Source: an uncultured Eubacteriales bacterium | GTDB lineage: Bacteria > Bacillota > Clostridia > Oscillospirales > Acutalibacteraceae | Assembly: GCA_934647945.1 (NCBI GenBank) | Contig: CAKUFK010000004.1 | Span: 79,261 to 143,260, forward strand | Reading direction: 5' to 3' | Length of the DNA: 64,000 bases | Part shown: positions 18,988 through 28,100 of the stretch, piece after piece | Numbering within the stretch: the first letter of the stretch is position 1 | Layout of the letters: each line of letters opens with the position of its first letter | The notes under the pieces: generated by a model | What the model saw: the letters and a program-made list of their open reading frames with translations, nothing else | Database searches by the model: none | What the model was told of the DNA's origin: nothing | Translations under genes and position numbers: made by a program

Positions 18988-20403
18988 TTATTCTATAGTG
19001 TTTCGGAACGGCTTTTTTATGGCGCCGGCATCCGAAAAAAGCAGCCGCCGGTACCGGGCGAAGACCAGCGCGGTTACCGCCACCGCCAGAAAATCCGCAA
19101 CCGGCTCTGCGGCGAAGACACCGCCCGCGCCCCACAGCCGGGAGAAAACCAAAACCAGCGGGATCAGCAGCAAGACCTTGCGCAGCAGGGCGAGAAACAG
19201 CGAAATCCCCGCCCGCCCCGTCGCGACAAAGGTTTGCTGACAGGCGGTCTGAATGCCGAGCAGCAGGGCCATGAGCATGTACACCCTCAGCGCCGGCACG
19301 GCGACGGAGAACAGCGTCGCGTCGCTGCTGAACATCCGGACAAACAGGCCTGGGAACAACATGACGAGCGACCACAGAACCGCGGTAAAGGTCAAGGATG
19401 AGCGCAGGAACAAGGTAAATGTCTTCTTGACCCGGTCAAACTGTCCTGCTCCGTAATTGAAGCTGAGGATCGGCTGCACGCTCTGTCCCAGCCCGACCAA
19501 GGGCAGCAAAAGCAGCTGCATCACGCTCGCAAGGATGGAATACGCGCCGATCGCCCGCTCCGCGGCCGCCATATCCGGGCTTACCGCCTTCAGGCTCATG
19601 TTGATGACGATCCCGACCAGGCTTTCGGTAGCGTTCATGATGAACGGCGACACCCCCAGCGCCAGCACCGGGCCGATCCGGCTCCAGCGCGGCCTCATGC
19701 GGGACAGCCGGAGCTTCAACCGGGTCCGCCTGCCGCAGAGGAACACCATCACCCAAACGGCCGACAGGCACTGGGAAATCACGGTCGCAATGGCCGCGCC
19801 CCGCACCCCCATGCCCATGCCGTAAATCAGGATCGGGTCGAGAACGATGTTGGTCACGGCCCCGAGCAGGACAGTGAGCATACTCATGACGGCGAGGCCC
19901 TGTGTGTTGATAAAGGCGTTGAGGCCGAGCACCAGCAGGACCGGCAGCGTGCCGGCAAGATACGTCCGGAAATACGCGACCGCGGGTTCGATGATGCTGT
20001 CCGTCGCCCCGACCAGATACAGCAGGTCCCGGCAAAATATCTGGCATACCGCCAGAATCACCACGGAGAATCCGACCAGCAGGGGCAGACAGTTGCCCAG
20101 GATATCCTCGGCACCCTCCCGGTCGCCGCCGCCGAGCTTGATGGCGGCCAACGCCGAGCCGCCCGCGCCGATCATGGTTCCGAAGGCCGACACGATCATA
20201 ATCAGCGGCAGGCACACACCCAGGGCGCCCAGGGAGCGCACCCCCTCGTCGCCAGGCAGATTGCCTATGTACATGCGGTCCACCATATTGTAAAGCGCGT
20301 TGATAAGCTGGGCCGTGATCGCCGGGACGGCCAGGCGGACCATCAGCCGGCCCACGCTGTCGCCGCGCAGATCGGCCGGCGGCCGGGGACGCAGGGAAAA
20401 CAC
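18988..20403 (-). CDS. MATE family multidrug/metabolite efflux transporter
   Basis: Twelve-helix cation-coupled exporter, 471 aa. The two symmetric halves show the family pattern: LAVPAITAQLINALYNMVDRMYIG near the start, GAGGSALAAIKLGGGDREGAE, NAFINTQG in the first half, and AIGAYSILASVMQLLLLPLVGLGQSVQPILSFNYGAG equivalents in the second. The start is a GTG at 20403 with GGAGAGG eight bases upstream. It resembles the MepA/DinF-like branch, but the drug or metabolite exported is not predictable. It is separated from fhs by ~100 bp on the same strand. Confidence 0.94.
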   Translation of the reverse strand: MFSLRPRPPADLRGDSVGRLMVRLAVPAITAQLINALYNMVDRMYIGNLPGDEGVRSLGALGVCLPLIMIVSAFGTMIGAGGSALAAIKLGGGDREGAEDILGNCLPLLVGFSVVILAVCQIFCRDLLYLVGATDSIIEPAVAYFRTYLAGTLPVLLVLGLNAFINTQGLAVMSMLTVLLGAVTNIVLDPILIYGMGMGVRGAAIATVISQCLSAVWVMVFLCGRRTRLKLRLSRMRPRWSRIGPVLALGVSPFIMNATESLVGIVINMSLKAVSPDMAAAERAIGAYSILASVMQLLLLPLVGLGQSVQPILSFNYGAGQFDRVKKTFTLFLRSSLTFTAVLWSLVMLFPGLFVRMFSSDATLFSVAVPALRVYMLMALLLGIQTACQQTFVATGRAGISLFLALLRKVLLLIPLVLVFSRLWGAGGVFAAEPVADFLAVAVTALVFARYRRLLFSDAGAIKKPFRNTIE

Positions 20404-20445
20404 CGCGGAATCCTCTCCTTCAATCTGTTCGGGGAAGCAGACACG

Positions 20446-20474
20446 CGGCGGTTTCCCGAATCCGGGAAACCGCC
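20446..20474. terminator. Hairpin between transketolase and MATE genes
   Basis: GGCGGTTTCCCG / CGGGAAACCGCC perfect 12-bp stem shortly after the transketolase C-subunit stop. No clear T-run, so termination is plausible but not certain. Confidence 0.5.
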
Positions 20475-20516
20475 GCTCCGGAATGCACGATCGGGTATCC
20501 GATTGGCATTTGAGTC

Positions 20517-21464
20517 TTACGATTTGCGGCGGACAGCCTCACGGGCCGTCTCGGCAATATGCGCGGCGGAAAGGCCGAACAGGGGCAGCAGCTCGAGCGC
20601 CGGCCCCGATTTGCCGAAGGTGTCGTTGACACCCACCCGTAGAACCGGCACCGGCACCGTCTCGCAGACCACTTCGGCCACCGCACCGCCCAGGCCGCCG
20701 ATAATGCTGTGCTCCTCGGCGGTGACGATAGCGCCGGTTTCCTTCGCCGCGCGCACGATGCAGTCCCGGTCGATGGGTTTGATGGTCGCCATGTCGATCA
20801 CCCGGGCCGCGATCCCCTCGTTTTTCAGGATTTCAGCCGCGGACAGCGCCTCGCCGACCATCAGGCCGGTCGCGATGATGGCGACATCGTCCCCCTCGGT
20901 CATCCGGACAGCCTTGCCGATTTCAAAACGGTAATCCTCCCCGAACAGCACCGGCACCGCCAGACGCCCGAACCGCAGGTATACCGGACCGTCTATTTCC
21001 AAAGCGGCGCGGACCGCCTGCCGGGCCTCGGTGTCATCGGCAGGGTTCAGGATGGTCATGCCGGGGATGGTCCGCATCAGGGCGATATCCTCACAGCACT
21101 GATGGGTCGCGCCGTCCTCGCCGACCGAGATGCCCGCATGGGTCGCGCCGATCTTGACATTCAGGTGGGGATAGCCGATGGAGTTGCGCACCTGTTCAAA
21201 CGCGCGCCCGGCCGCAAACATCGCAAACGAGGAGGCAAACACCTTTTTCCCCGCGGCGGCGAGTCCAGCCGCGATGCCCATCATATTGCTCTCCGCAATG
21301 CCGCAGTCGAAAAACCGGTCGGGATACGCCTTTTTAAAGCCGCCGGTTTTGGTGGCCGCCGCGAGGTCCGCGTCGAGCACCACCAGATCCGGGTATTCCT
21401 CCGCCAGCTCGATCAGGGCCGCGCCATAGGAATCCCGGGTCGCTTTTTTCATGACGTCCGTCAT
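20517..21464 (-). CDS. Transketolase, C-terminal subunit
   Basis: Second half of a split transketolase of the pentose phosphate pathway, 315 aa. The pyrimidine-binding domain is visible (RDSYGAALIELAEEYPDLVVLDADL, CGIAESNMMGIAAGLA with the ThDP-activating Glu, HAGISVGEDGATHQ), followed by the C-terminal domain (EHSIIGGLGGAVAEVV). Its start lies two bases after the stop of the N-terminal subunit. Split transketolases of this type are usual in clostridia. The domain organisation also resembles DXPS-like enzymes, but the paired gene fits transketolase. Confidence 0.93.
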   Translation of the reverse strand: MTDVMKKATRDSYGAALIELAEEYPDLVVLDADLAAATKTGGFKKAYPDRFFDCGIAESNMMGIAAGLAAAGKKVFASSFAMFAAGRAFEQVRNSIGYPHLNVKIGATHAGISVGEDGATHQCCEDIALMRTIPGMTILNPADDTEARQAVRAALEIDGPVYLRFGRLAVPVLFGEDYRFEIGKAVRMTEGDDVAIIATGLMVGEALSAAEILKNEGIAARVIDMATIKPIDRDCIVRAAKETGAIVTAEEHSIIGGLGGAVAEVVCETVPVPVLRVGVNDTFGKSGPALELLPLFGLSAAHIAETAREAVRRKS

Positions 21465-21466
21465 TG

Positions 21467-22312
21467 TTACGCCTCCTCCGCCTTCGCAAGCGCGGCTTCC
21501 AGTTCCGCCATCGCCTTGTGGTATTGTTCCTCGTTGGGTGCCGAGCCGTGCCAGCTCACCTGGTCCTCCATAAACGAGACGCCGCGGCCCTTGTGGGTCT
21601 TCTGGATGATGGCGGTGGGCCGGCCTTTACAGGCCTTTGCGGCCTCGAACGCCCGCTCGATTTGGTCAAAATCGTGGCCGTCGATTTCCTCCACATGGAA
21701 TCCGAACGCCTCGAATTTTTCCGGAATGGGATAGGGCGAATTGACCTCTTCCACCGTTCCGTCGATCTGCAGGTTGTTGTTGTCCACCACGACGCATAGG
21801 TTATCGAGCTTCTTATGGGCGGCGAACATAGCGGCCTCCCATACCTGCCCCTCCTCGATCTCACCATCGCCTAAAACCGCGTAGGTGCGCCAGGGGGCGC
21901 CGTCCAGCTTGGCGGCGAGCGCCATACCCACCGCGGCCGATATCCCCTGCCCGAGCGAGCCGGTGGACATGTCCACGCCCGGCGTGCCCTTCATATCGGG
22001 ATGCCCCTGGAGCATCCCGCCGACCTTCCGGAGCTTCTTTACCTCTTCCTCTGGGAAAAAGCCCCGGAGCGCCAGCGCACCGTAAAGCGCGGGCGCGCAG
22101 TGCCCCTTCGAGAGGACAAACCGGTCCCGTCCCTCCCACCGGGGACGGGCTGGATCCACGTTCAGCTCCGAAAAATAGAGATACGCCAGCGTATCCGCCA
22201 CCGACAGGGAACCGCCGGGATGCCCGCTTTTCGCATGAAACGTCCCTTCGATGACCTTCATGCGGATCCGGGCTGCGGCTGCGGCCAGCCGCCTCTTCTT
22301 GGAAACATCCAT
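21467..22312 (-). CDS. Transketolase, N-terminal subunit
   Basis: 281 aa ThDP-binding half of the split transketolase, transferring two-carbon units between sugar phosphates. The hallmark residues are GHPGGSLS near residue 30, KGHCAPALYGAL near 70, and the ThDP/Mg motif GDGEIEEGQVWEAAMFA near 145 ending in VVDNNNLQ. The start at 22312 follows GGAAAGGAAGGG. It is translated together with the C-terminal subunit. Confidence 0.95.
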   Translation of the reverse strand: MDVSKKRRLAAAAARIRMKVIEGTFHAKSGHPGGSLSVADTLAYLYFSELNVDPARPRWEGRDRFVLSKGHCAPALYGALALRGFFPEEEVKKLRKVGGMLQGHPDMKGTPGVDMSTGSLGQGISAAVGMALAAKLDGAPWRTYAVLGDGEIEEGQVWEAAMFAAHKKLDNLCVVVDNNNLQIDGTVEEVNSPYPIPEKFEAFGFHVEEIDGHDFDQIERAFEAAKACKGRPTAIIQKTHKGRGVSFMEDQVSWHGSAPNEEQYHKAMAELEAALAKAEEA

Positions 22313-22532
22313 CCGTTACCCTTCCTTTCCCGGCCGCGCGGCTTCCCGGCCGCAGCGGCCATACAGCATACGGATGTAGTATACCACAACCGTCCGGAAA
22401 ACACCAGCGGACGGCAGGAAAAAGTTGGGTTCCCAAGATCGGAAGATTCGGTGAATTTGCCGAGTCTCGCTTTCCATGCCCCGCCTTGTCCCCGGCCACA
22501 AATTTCCGATAAATTTTCGACGGGAAAAGCAG

Positions 22533-22561
22533 TGGACAAATTCGTAACCGTCCTGTATAAT
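22533..22561 (+). promoter_or_regulatory. Promoter of the foldase-like lipoprotein gene
   Basis: TGGACA (22533-22538), 17 bp, consensus TATAAT (22556-22561). Confidence 0.7.
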
Positions 22562-22599
22562 ATAAGAATCGTGCGGCACAACGAATGGAGGTACAACAT

Positions 22600-23841
22600 A
22601 TGAGGACGTTCAAACGCATAGCCTGCGCTGCCGTGGCGGCGTGTTTCGCGTTTTCCCTGACGCTGACCGGCTGTTCCACCCCGGAATACGCCATGACGGT
22701 GGACGGCAGGCAATATACCACCGGCGAATACCTTGCCTACCTGTACAATGTCTATTATTCCATGGCGCAAAACATGGCTATGTATCAGGCGTACGGCATG
22801 GACCCATGGGCGCAGACCGTCCCCTACGGCGAGGGGGACGCCGCCGAAAATATTTCCACCGCCGAGTTCATCAAACGGACGGCTCAGGATTCCATCATCC
22901 GGCAGAAGGCCATCGAGAACCTCCTCGAACAGAAAAACATCCCGCTCGACGCGGAAAAGCTCGCCGAGGTGGAGGAGACGCTGGCCGAGCTCGGATCCAA
23001 TGCCTATATCGCCTACGGTTTCAATAACGAGAGCTTTGCCAAAATGTACAAGGCCACCCAGCTCAACGAGTGGTCCCTCTTCTACGGCACCTATGACAAA
23101 GGCGGTGTCAACCCGATGTCCGAAGAGGAGATCCGGAAGTATTTCGACGACAATTTCCTCAGCTACAAGATCATCGAATTCAAGCTCGTCGACACCTCCA
23201 ACCAGCCGCTCGACGACGATGTCATCCAGGATTACCGCGACCGCCTGGCCAAATATTTGGCTGAATTTGAAAAGCTGGGCGTGACCAGCGACAATTTCGA
23301 CACCGTGATCAAGATGAAGGAAGAGGACGACATGCCCGACGACTCCGAAGATAGCGGCTCTTCCGGCGAGTCCTCTTCCACTACGACCGCTTCGTCCGGC
23401 ACGACCTCCACTTCCGCCACCGATGGAACCACCGCCACAACAGGCACCGGCGATGCAGGGGACAGCGGCGATACGGAGGACACCGATTCCACCACCGATC
23501 CCAACCGGCAGGATATCGACGCGAATATCTATGGGGATGAGGATTTCACCAACGCGGTCAAAAAGGTGGAGATCGGTACGGCCTCCATCCAGGAATATAA
23601 AAAGAACGGCACCACCGACACCATCGCCCTGATTTACCGCATGGATCCGCAGCAGGACCGCAAAGACGGCAAGGATTTCTTCACCGAAAAGCGCAGCGAC
23701 ATCATCTACGGCGCCAAGTATGAGGAATACGACAAGGAAGTCACCGACTATATCAAAACGCTGGAGGTTTCCTACGTCGACCGTGCCATCAAGGCCTGTA
23801 AGCCCGAAAACTTCGAAGCTGTCGCTCGAAACAACGCCTGA
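22600..23841 (+). CDS. Lipoprotein with SurA/PrsA-like foldase features
   Basis: 413 aa exported lipoprotein. A basic N-terminus, hydrophobic core and the lipobox LTGC put the acylated Cys near residue 22. The following region (YTTGEYLAYLYNVYYSMAQN... then IIRQKAIENLLEQKNIPLD) is helical and resembles the N-terminal chaperone part of SurA/PrsA proteins; I see no clear parvulin active-site signature. Residues ~245-305 are a Ser/Thr/Gly/Asp-only linker, splitting the protein into two folded parts. The ATG at 22600 has GGAGGT seven bases before it; an ATG at 22585 would overlap that site. The role, folding of exported proteins, is inferred. Confidence 0.75.
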   Translation: MRTFKRIACAAVAACFAFSLTLTGCSTPEYAMTVDGRQYTTGEYLAYLYNVYYSMAQNMAMYQAYGMDPWAQTVPYGEGDAAENISTAEFIKRTAQDSIIRQKAIENLLEQKNIPLDAEKLAEVEETLAELGSNAYIAYGFNNESFAKMYKATQLNEWSLFYGTYDKGGVNPMSEEEIRKYFDDNFLSYKIIEFKLVDTSNQPLDDDVIQDYRDRLAKYLAEFEKLGVTSDNFDTVIKMKEEDDMPDDSEDSGSSGESSSTTTASSGTTSTSATDGTTATTGTGDAGDSGDTEDTDSTTDPNRQDIDANIYGDEDFTNAVKKVEIGTASIQEYKKNGTTDTIALIYRMDPQQDRKDGKDFFTEKRSDIIYGAKYEEYDKEVTDYIKTLEVSYVDRAIKACKPENFEAVARNNA

Positions 23842-23865
23842 CCGCCGAGGGACACTCCGCATGAT

Positions 23866-23897
23866 AAAACGGGACCGGTTTTCACCGGTCCCGTTTT
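23866..23897 (+). terminator. Terminator of the lipoprotein gene
   Basis: Perfect 14-bp stem AAAACGGGACCGGT / ACCGGTCCCGTTTT, loop TTTC. Confidence 0.9.
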
Positions 23898-24010
23898 GAT
23901 TTTTGCCTATATCCGGAAAGAAAAGGGCCCTTTTCCCATCAGACGACATGCCAAAACAACTGCACACCCTGCCGCCGCGCCCATCCAGATCCCGCTTCTT
24001 TGGATGAGAT

Positions 24011-24493
24011 TCAGGCGGGTTCGTCGGGCGCCTGCATATCCGTATGGAGCGGGCTTCCCTCCTCCCGGAAAAAATCCCGGAGATTCTCCATAGCCCGGGT
24101 CAGCGCGTCGAGCTCCTGTTCGGGCAGGCCGTCCACGACCGCCCGTGCCATCCGGCGATGGAAACGCTTATGGGCATACGCCAGCGCCCGTCCCCGTTCA
24201 GTCAGGCGCACCCGCACCACACGGCGGTCGGCCGTTTCCCGCACCCGCTCGAGATACTGTTTCGCCTCCAGACGTTTGACGCCGGTCGTCATGGTACTGA
24301 CCGTCACCCGGGTGGCCGCGGCCAGGGATGAAATGGTAGCCTGTTCATCCTGGGCAACGGCATCCAGCAAATGGAGCTCCGTCACCGTCACGGTCTCCCT
24401 GGTGGCGCGGCGGAGAGACTGCTCCTCCACCTTGAGAATCGCATTGAAGGTCTCGACCAGCAGGGTATTGAGAGACTCCAGACGCGGATCCAT
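24011..24493 (-). CDS. MarR family transcriptional regulator
   Basis: 160 aa winged-helix DNA-binding protein. A dimerising N-terminal helix is followed by the recognition part (ATISSLAAATRVTVSTMTTGVKRLE near residues 52-75) and the wing (RVRETADRRVVRVRLTERG). It resembles FabT-like MarR proteins that control fatty acid synthesis in clostridia, but no fab gene is in reach here, and the downstream neighbour lies on the other strand. The upstream neighbours are the phospholipase and ABC exporter genes on the same strand, 24 bp away, suggesting co-transcription. Confidence 0.88.
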   Translation of the reverse strand: MDPRLESLNTLLVETFNAILKVEEQSLRRATRETVTVTELHLLDAVAQDEQATISSLAAATRVTVSTMTTGVKRLEAKQYLERVRETADRRVVRVRLTERGRALAYAHKRFHRRMARAVVDGLPEQELDALTRAMENLRDFFREEGSPLHTDMQAPDEPA

Positions 24494-24517
24494 GGCAACA
24501 CCTCCCTACTTAACATC

Positions 24518-25132
24518 TCAGGCGGCGCGGATAAGACGGCGGCGGACAAACGGCAGCCGTTTCCAGGCAGCGGGCCTTGCCGGCCTGTTCAGGCACAGGC
24601 GCAGGATAGCACAGGCCGTCTGTGTCCCGGCCGCCGCGGCATAATCGAGATCCCCAGCCGGGGAATAGCTGTCCGTCTCCCGTTCCCGGAGCATCCTTTG
24701 CAGCTGCCGGAACACCGCATCGCCAGTTTCCGCTCCATAAAAATCACAGGACTCTTTCCAAACCGGACGGGGACTCAGATGCCCCTGCTCCGCCTCGTAC
24801 AATCGATGCTCGCGCAGGCTTCCTTTAAACGACGCGGTATGGACAAAGCAGGTGAAATCGCATATGTAATGGGAAATGATGCCCAGGCGAAGGGAGCGCC
24901 AGCGGGACAGGACCTTCCGGCCGTCAAGCCCGCGGCGGCAATACCGGCGGATCATCCGTTCCACCATCCGGCCGGCGGAATCCAGCTCATGCAGATGCAG
25001 CAGGCGCTGGTGGCTGCAGTCGGGAAATACATTCCCCCAGGAGAACCAGCGGGGGTTGATCTGTACATTCAGGCATCCTTCGCAGCCCTCCCGGATCAGC
25101 TCCGAGAGGCCGCGGTGTATCCGGGTTTTCAA
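24518..25132 (-). CDS. Zinc-dependent phospholipase C-like protein
   Basis: 204 aa of the Zn_dep_PLPC/S1-P1 nuclease-like fold. The start is a TTG at 25132: AAGGAG ten bases upstream gives a protein beginning LKTRIHR, placing a metal-ligand His near the N-terminus as in relatives. Other candidate metal ligands are the Asp in GNVFPDCS and the His/Asp set in HYICDFTCFVH. No signal peptide is seen, so a secreted phospholipase is doubtful; clostridial relatives are uncharacterised. The frame stays open upstream into the ABC gene, but the chosen start removes that overlap. Confidence 0.75.
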   Translation of the reverse strand: MKTRIHRGLSELIREGCEGCLNVQINPRWFSWGNVFPDCSHQRLLHLHELDSAGRMVERMIRRYCRRGLDGRKVLSRWRSLRLGIISHYICDFTCFVHTASFKGSLREHRLYEAEQGHLSPRPVWKESCDFYGAETGDAVFRQLQRMLRERETDSYSPAGDLDYAAAAGTQTACAILRLCLNRPARPAAWKRLPFVRRRLIRAA

Positions 25133-25184
25133 TGGGTGCAGGCTCCTTTTCAGACAGGATGGATACGCAGCGCGTATGGCTTCA

Positions 25185-26951
25185 TTATACGCGGATATCT
25201 CCCGAAAAACCAGAGGCAAATTCGGGGGAACAGAACCCGCCTTCGTACTGCACCCGATAGAGCCGGGCGTAGGCACCGTCCCGCGCCATCAGCTCCTCAT
25301 GGGTGCCGATCTCCTGAATGCCGCTGCTGTCGATATAGGCGATCTCATCCGCGCCCCGGATAGTGGAGAGGCGGTGGGCGATCACCAGGGTGGTCCGTCC
25401 CTGCGACAATTTATCAAAGGCGGCCTGAATATGCGCTTCGGTCACCGTGTCAAGCGCCGATGTCGCTTCATCCAGGATCAGGATGGACGGATTCTTGAGA
25501 AAGATGCGGGCAATACTTACCCGCTGCTTCTGTCCGCCCGACAGCATGATGCCCCGTTCTCCCACGTACGTCTGATACCCGTCCGGCATAGCGAGGATAT
25601 CCTCATGGATCTCGGCCTTTTTCGCCGCTTCGACCACCTCGTCATCGGTCGCGCCGATGCGGCCGTATCGGATATTCTCGAGAATGGTGCCCGCAAAGAG
25701 CAGCACCTCCTGCTGCACGATCCCGACCTGCTCCCGCAGGGAGGCGAGGGTGATGTCCCGGATATTCCGGCCGTCGATCCGGATCTCACCCGCGTCGATC
25801 TCGTAGAAGCGCGGGATCAGGTGGCAGAGCGTGCTTTTCCCTCCTCCGGAGGGGCCCACCAGCGCCAGCGTCTCCCCGGCACGGATATGCAGGTTGATCC
25901 CGGTCAGGACACTGACCCCTTCGTCATAGGAAAAGGCCACGTCCCGGAACTCCACCTCCCCCCGCACGCAGGCAAGCGGGGAAGCGCCGGGCGCGTCGGT
26001 GATATCCGGCTCCACCGCCATCAGCTCCCGGAACCGCGAAAAGCCCGCCATGCCGACGGTATACTGTTCGACGAAACTGGACAGGCGCCGGATGGGCTGC
26101 AAGAATGTGCCGACATACAGTGAAAAGGTGATCAGATCGATGTAGTCGAGATCCCCCCGCATGATGAGGAAACCGCCAAAGGCGATGACCGCGACGTTCA
26201 TGATAGAACTCAGGAAGTCGAGCCCGGAGATGAAAATTCCCATCTCCCGGTAGTAATCCCGTTTCGCGGTACGGTATCGGGCGTTGCCCTTCTCGAACTT
26301 CTCGATTTCATACGCCTCGTTGTGAAAGGCCCTGGCCACCCGTACCCCCGAAATACTCGATTCGATGTCCGCGTTGATGCCGGCGGTGCGTTCCTTGACC
26401 TGACGGGAGGCCGCCATCATCCGTCCCCGGCGCCAGATGGTGAAGAGCAGGATCAGGGGGATCAGGACCAGGATGAGCACCGCCAGCTGCCACCGGATGG
26501 TGAACATGATCCCGACCGCGCCCGCCAGGGTCAGCACCGAGATGAACAGATCCTCGGGGCCATGGTGCGCGAGCTCAACCACTTCAAACAGGTCGTTGAC
26601 CACCCGGGACATCAGATGCCCGATCCGATGCTGATCATAGAAACGGAACGGTAGGGTTTGCAGGTGGCGGAAAAGTTCACTCCGCATGTCCGCCTCCATC
26701 TGCACGCCGAGCATATGGCCCCAGGTATTGACAAAATATTGAAAGCACGCCCGGAGAAGATAGGCAGCGACCAGCGCCCCCATCACACAGAAAAACGCCG
26801 CGTAAGCGTTTTGAGGCAGCAGGTTCTGCATCGCGTAACGGGAGGTGATCGGGAAAAGCAGGTCCACCGCCGCGATCATGAGCGCACAGAACATGTCCGC
26901 CGCGAATAATTTGATATGAGGGCGGTAGTACCGCGCAAACTGCCGTATCAT
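25185..26951 (-). CDS. ABC exporter, fused membrane and ATPase domains
   Basis: 588 aa half-transporter of the MsbA/LmrA multidrug-lipid type. Six membrane helices cover residues ~15-300, and the nucleotide-binding domain follows: Walker A VGPSGGGKST near 375, Q-loop (VQQEVLLFAGTI), signature LSGGQKQR near 475, Walker B SILILDEATSALD and the switch His in VIAHRLSTI. It would act as a homodimer, as no second half-transporter lies beside it. The adjacent phospholipase and MarR genes suggest a membrane-stress or lipid context, which is inference only. Confidence 0.94.
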   Translation of the reverse strand: MIRQFARYYRPHIKLFAADMFCALMIAAVDLLFPITSRYAMQNLLPQNAYAAFFCVMGALVAAYLLRACFQYFVNTWGHMLGVQMEADMRSELFRHLQTLPFRFYDQHRIGHLMSRVVNDLFEVVELAHHGPEDLFISVLTLAGAVGIMFTIRWQLAVLILVLIPLILLFTIWRRGRMMAASRQVKERTAGINADIESSISGVRVARAFHNEAYEIEKFEKGNARYRTAKRDYYREMGIFISGLDFLSSIMNVAVIAFGGFLIMRGDLDYIDLITFSLYVGTFLQPIRRLSSFVEQYTVGMAGFSRFRELMAVEPDITDAPGASPLACVRGEVEFRDVAFSYDEGVSVLTGINLHIRAGETLALVGPSGGGKSTLCHLIPRFYEIDAGEIRIDGRNIRDITLASLREQVGIVQQEVLLFAGTILENIRYGRIGATDDEVVEAAKKAEIHEDILAMPDGYQTYVGERGIMLSGGQKQRVSIARIFLKNPSILILDEATSALDTVTEAHIQAAFDKLSQGRTTLVIAHRLSTIRGADEIAYIDSSGIQEIGTHEELMARDGAYARLYRVQYEGGFCSPEFASGFSGDIRV

Positions 26952-27028
26952 GGAATCGTCTGGCCTCCCTATGTAATGTGAATTGGACGGTAAACCATTC
27001 CTCTTTAACCGGCCAGCGGCAATACAGA

Positions 27029-27057
27029 GGGGCCCGTTCCCTGCGGGAGCGGGCCCC
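27029..27057. terminator. Terminator hairpin after the coiled-coil gene
   Basis: GGGGCCCG (27029-27036) pairs with CGGGCCCC (27050-27057) with an imperfect inner stem. It is located just past the rsmD-coaD operon on the minus strand; the T-run is weak. Confidence 0.6.
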
Positions 27058-27073
27058 GTTGACCACCATCTTT

Positions 27074-27556
27074 TTAAGAATCCTCGTCCTCCGGCTGACC
27101 GGCCGGGCGGGTGGGATTTCGCAGCACCTGGCGCGCCTGACGGAGCTCCCCAAGATGCTTAGCCATGGTCTCTTCGGTCCGTTTGAGCACATCCTCCGCA
27201 AAATCGTTGGCGCCGCGCCTCATTTCTCTCGCCTTCTGCTGCGCCTGGCCGAGGATTTCTCCAGCTTTCTGCTGCGCCTGGCGCACCACCTCTTCATGGG
27301 CGATCAGGCTGCGGGCGCGTTCCTCGGCGTTGCGCACAATCCCTTCCGCTTCCCGCTTGGCCGTCGCGATGATATCGGCCCGGTCGGAGACGATAGCCCT
27401 GGCCTGGCGCACCTCGCTGGGGATGTTCCCGCGGATGTCGTCGATGATGTCCCGCAGATGATTGGCGTCCACCACACATCTGCCGCCGGACAAAGGAAAG
27501 CTCCACGCTTTGTCGATCATGTCGTCGATCTGGTCGAGCAGTTCTTCTACCGTCAT
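27074..27556 (-). CDS. Coiled-coil protein of the coaD operon
   Basis: 160 aa. Residues ~50-130 form a long Ala/Glu/Arg-rich coiled coil (AKREAEGIVRNAEERARSLI...) resembling ATP synthase b/V-ATPase H subunits and DivIVA-like proteins; the N-terminal 45 residues (LDQIDDMIDKAWSFPLSGGRCVVDANHLRDIIDDIR) look like a separate conserved cap. There is no membrane segment or DivIVA N-terminal signature. Comparable genes are found after coaD in clostridia and are often labelled ATPase by similarity to coiled coils alone. Function unknown; a scaffolding role is a guess. Confidence 0.7.
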   Translation of the reverse strand: MTVEELLDQIDDMIDKAWSFPLSGGRCVVDANHLRDIIDDIRGNIPSEVRQARAIVSDRADIIATAKREAEGIVRNAEERARSLIAHEEVVRQAQQKAGEILGQAQQKAREMRRGANDFAEDVLKRTEETMAKHLGELRQARQVLRNPTRPAGQPEDEDS

Positions 27557-27608
27557 TGTAAGACCATTCCTTTCCTTCGAACGTCACCGGGACAAACCGC
27601 GGAAGATG

Positions 27609-28100
27609 TCAGTCCTTCCGGGTCCCCCCAATTTTCTGCAGGATATCCGGCAGGATACAGGCCGGTACAAAGCCCGTGATATCCCCGCCGAGGCTCGCCA
27701 CCTGTTTGACGAGGCTGGACGAGAGGTACATATGCTCCGCCGTCGTGGTCAGGAAGACCGTTTCGACAAGAGGGTTGAGCTTGCGGTTGGTCAGCGCCAT
27801 CTGAAACTCGTATTCGAAATCCGACATGGCGCGCAGGCCTTTGACGATCACGTTGGCCCCCTTGAGGCGGGCGTATTCCGCCAACAGGCCGCCGTAGGCG
27901 TCCACCTCGACATTGGGCAGGTCGGCGGTGGCCCGCCGCAGGAAATCCACCCGCTCCTCCCGCGTGAAGGCCGGAACCTTCTGGGAATTCGTCATCACCA
28001 CCACCGTCACCTGGTCGAACATAGCGGCCGCACGGCGAATGATATCCAAATGGCCGTGGGTCACAGGGTCAAAACTGCCCGGACATATCGCGCTCCTCAT
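27609..28100 (-). CDS. coaD: Pantetheine-phosphate adenylyltransferase
   Basis: Fourth step of coenzyme A synthesis, making dephospho-CoA from 4'-phosphopantetheine and ATP. 163 aa, normal length. The nucleotidyltransferase signature PGSFDPVTHGHLDII contains the T/HxGH motif near residue 15, and the C-terminal YLSSSLVKQVA corresponds to the SSS/T ATP-binding segment. The start overlaps the rsmD stop by four bases (ATGA), the usual rsmD-coaD arrangement. Confidence 0.96.
   Translation of the reverse strand: MRSAICPGSFDPVTHGHLDIIRRAAAMFDQVTVVVMTNSQKVPAFTREERVDFLRRATADLPNVEVDAYGGLLAEYARLKGANVIVKGLRAMSDFEYEFQMALTNRKLNPLVETVFLTTTAEHMYLSSSLVKQVASLGGDITGFVPACILPDILQKIGGTRKD

Noticed and set aside
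22258..23967. 569-codon open frame on the minus strand
   Set aside because: Antisense to the foldase-like lipoprotein; the apparent Gly/Val-rich sequence mirrors its Ser/Thr/Asp linker.
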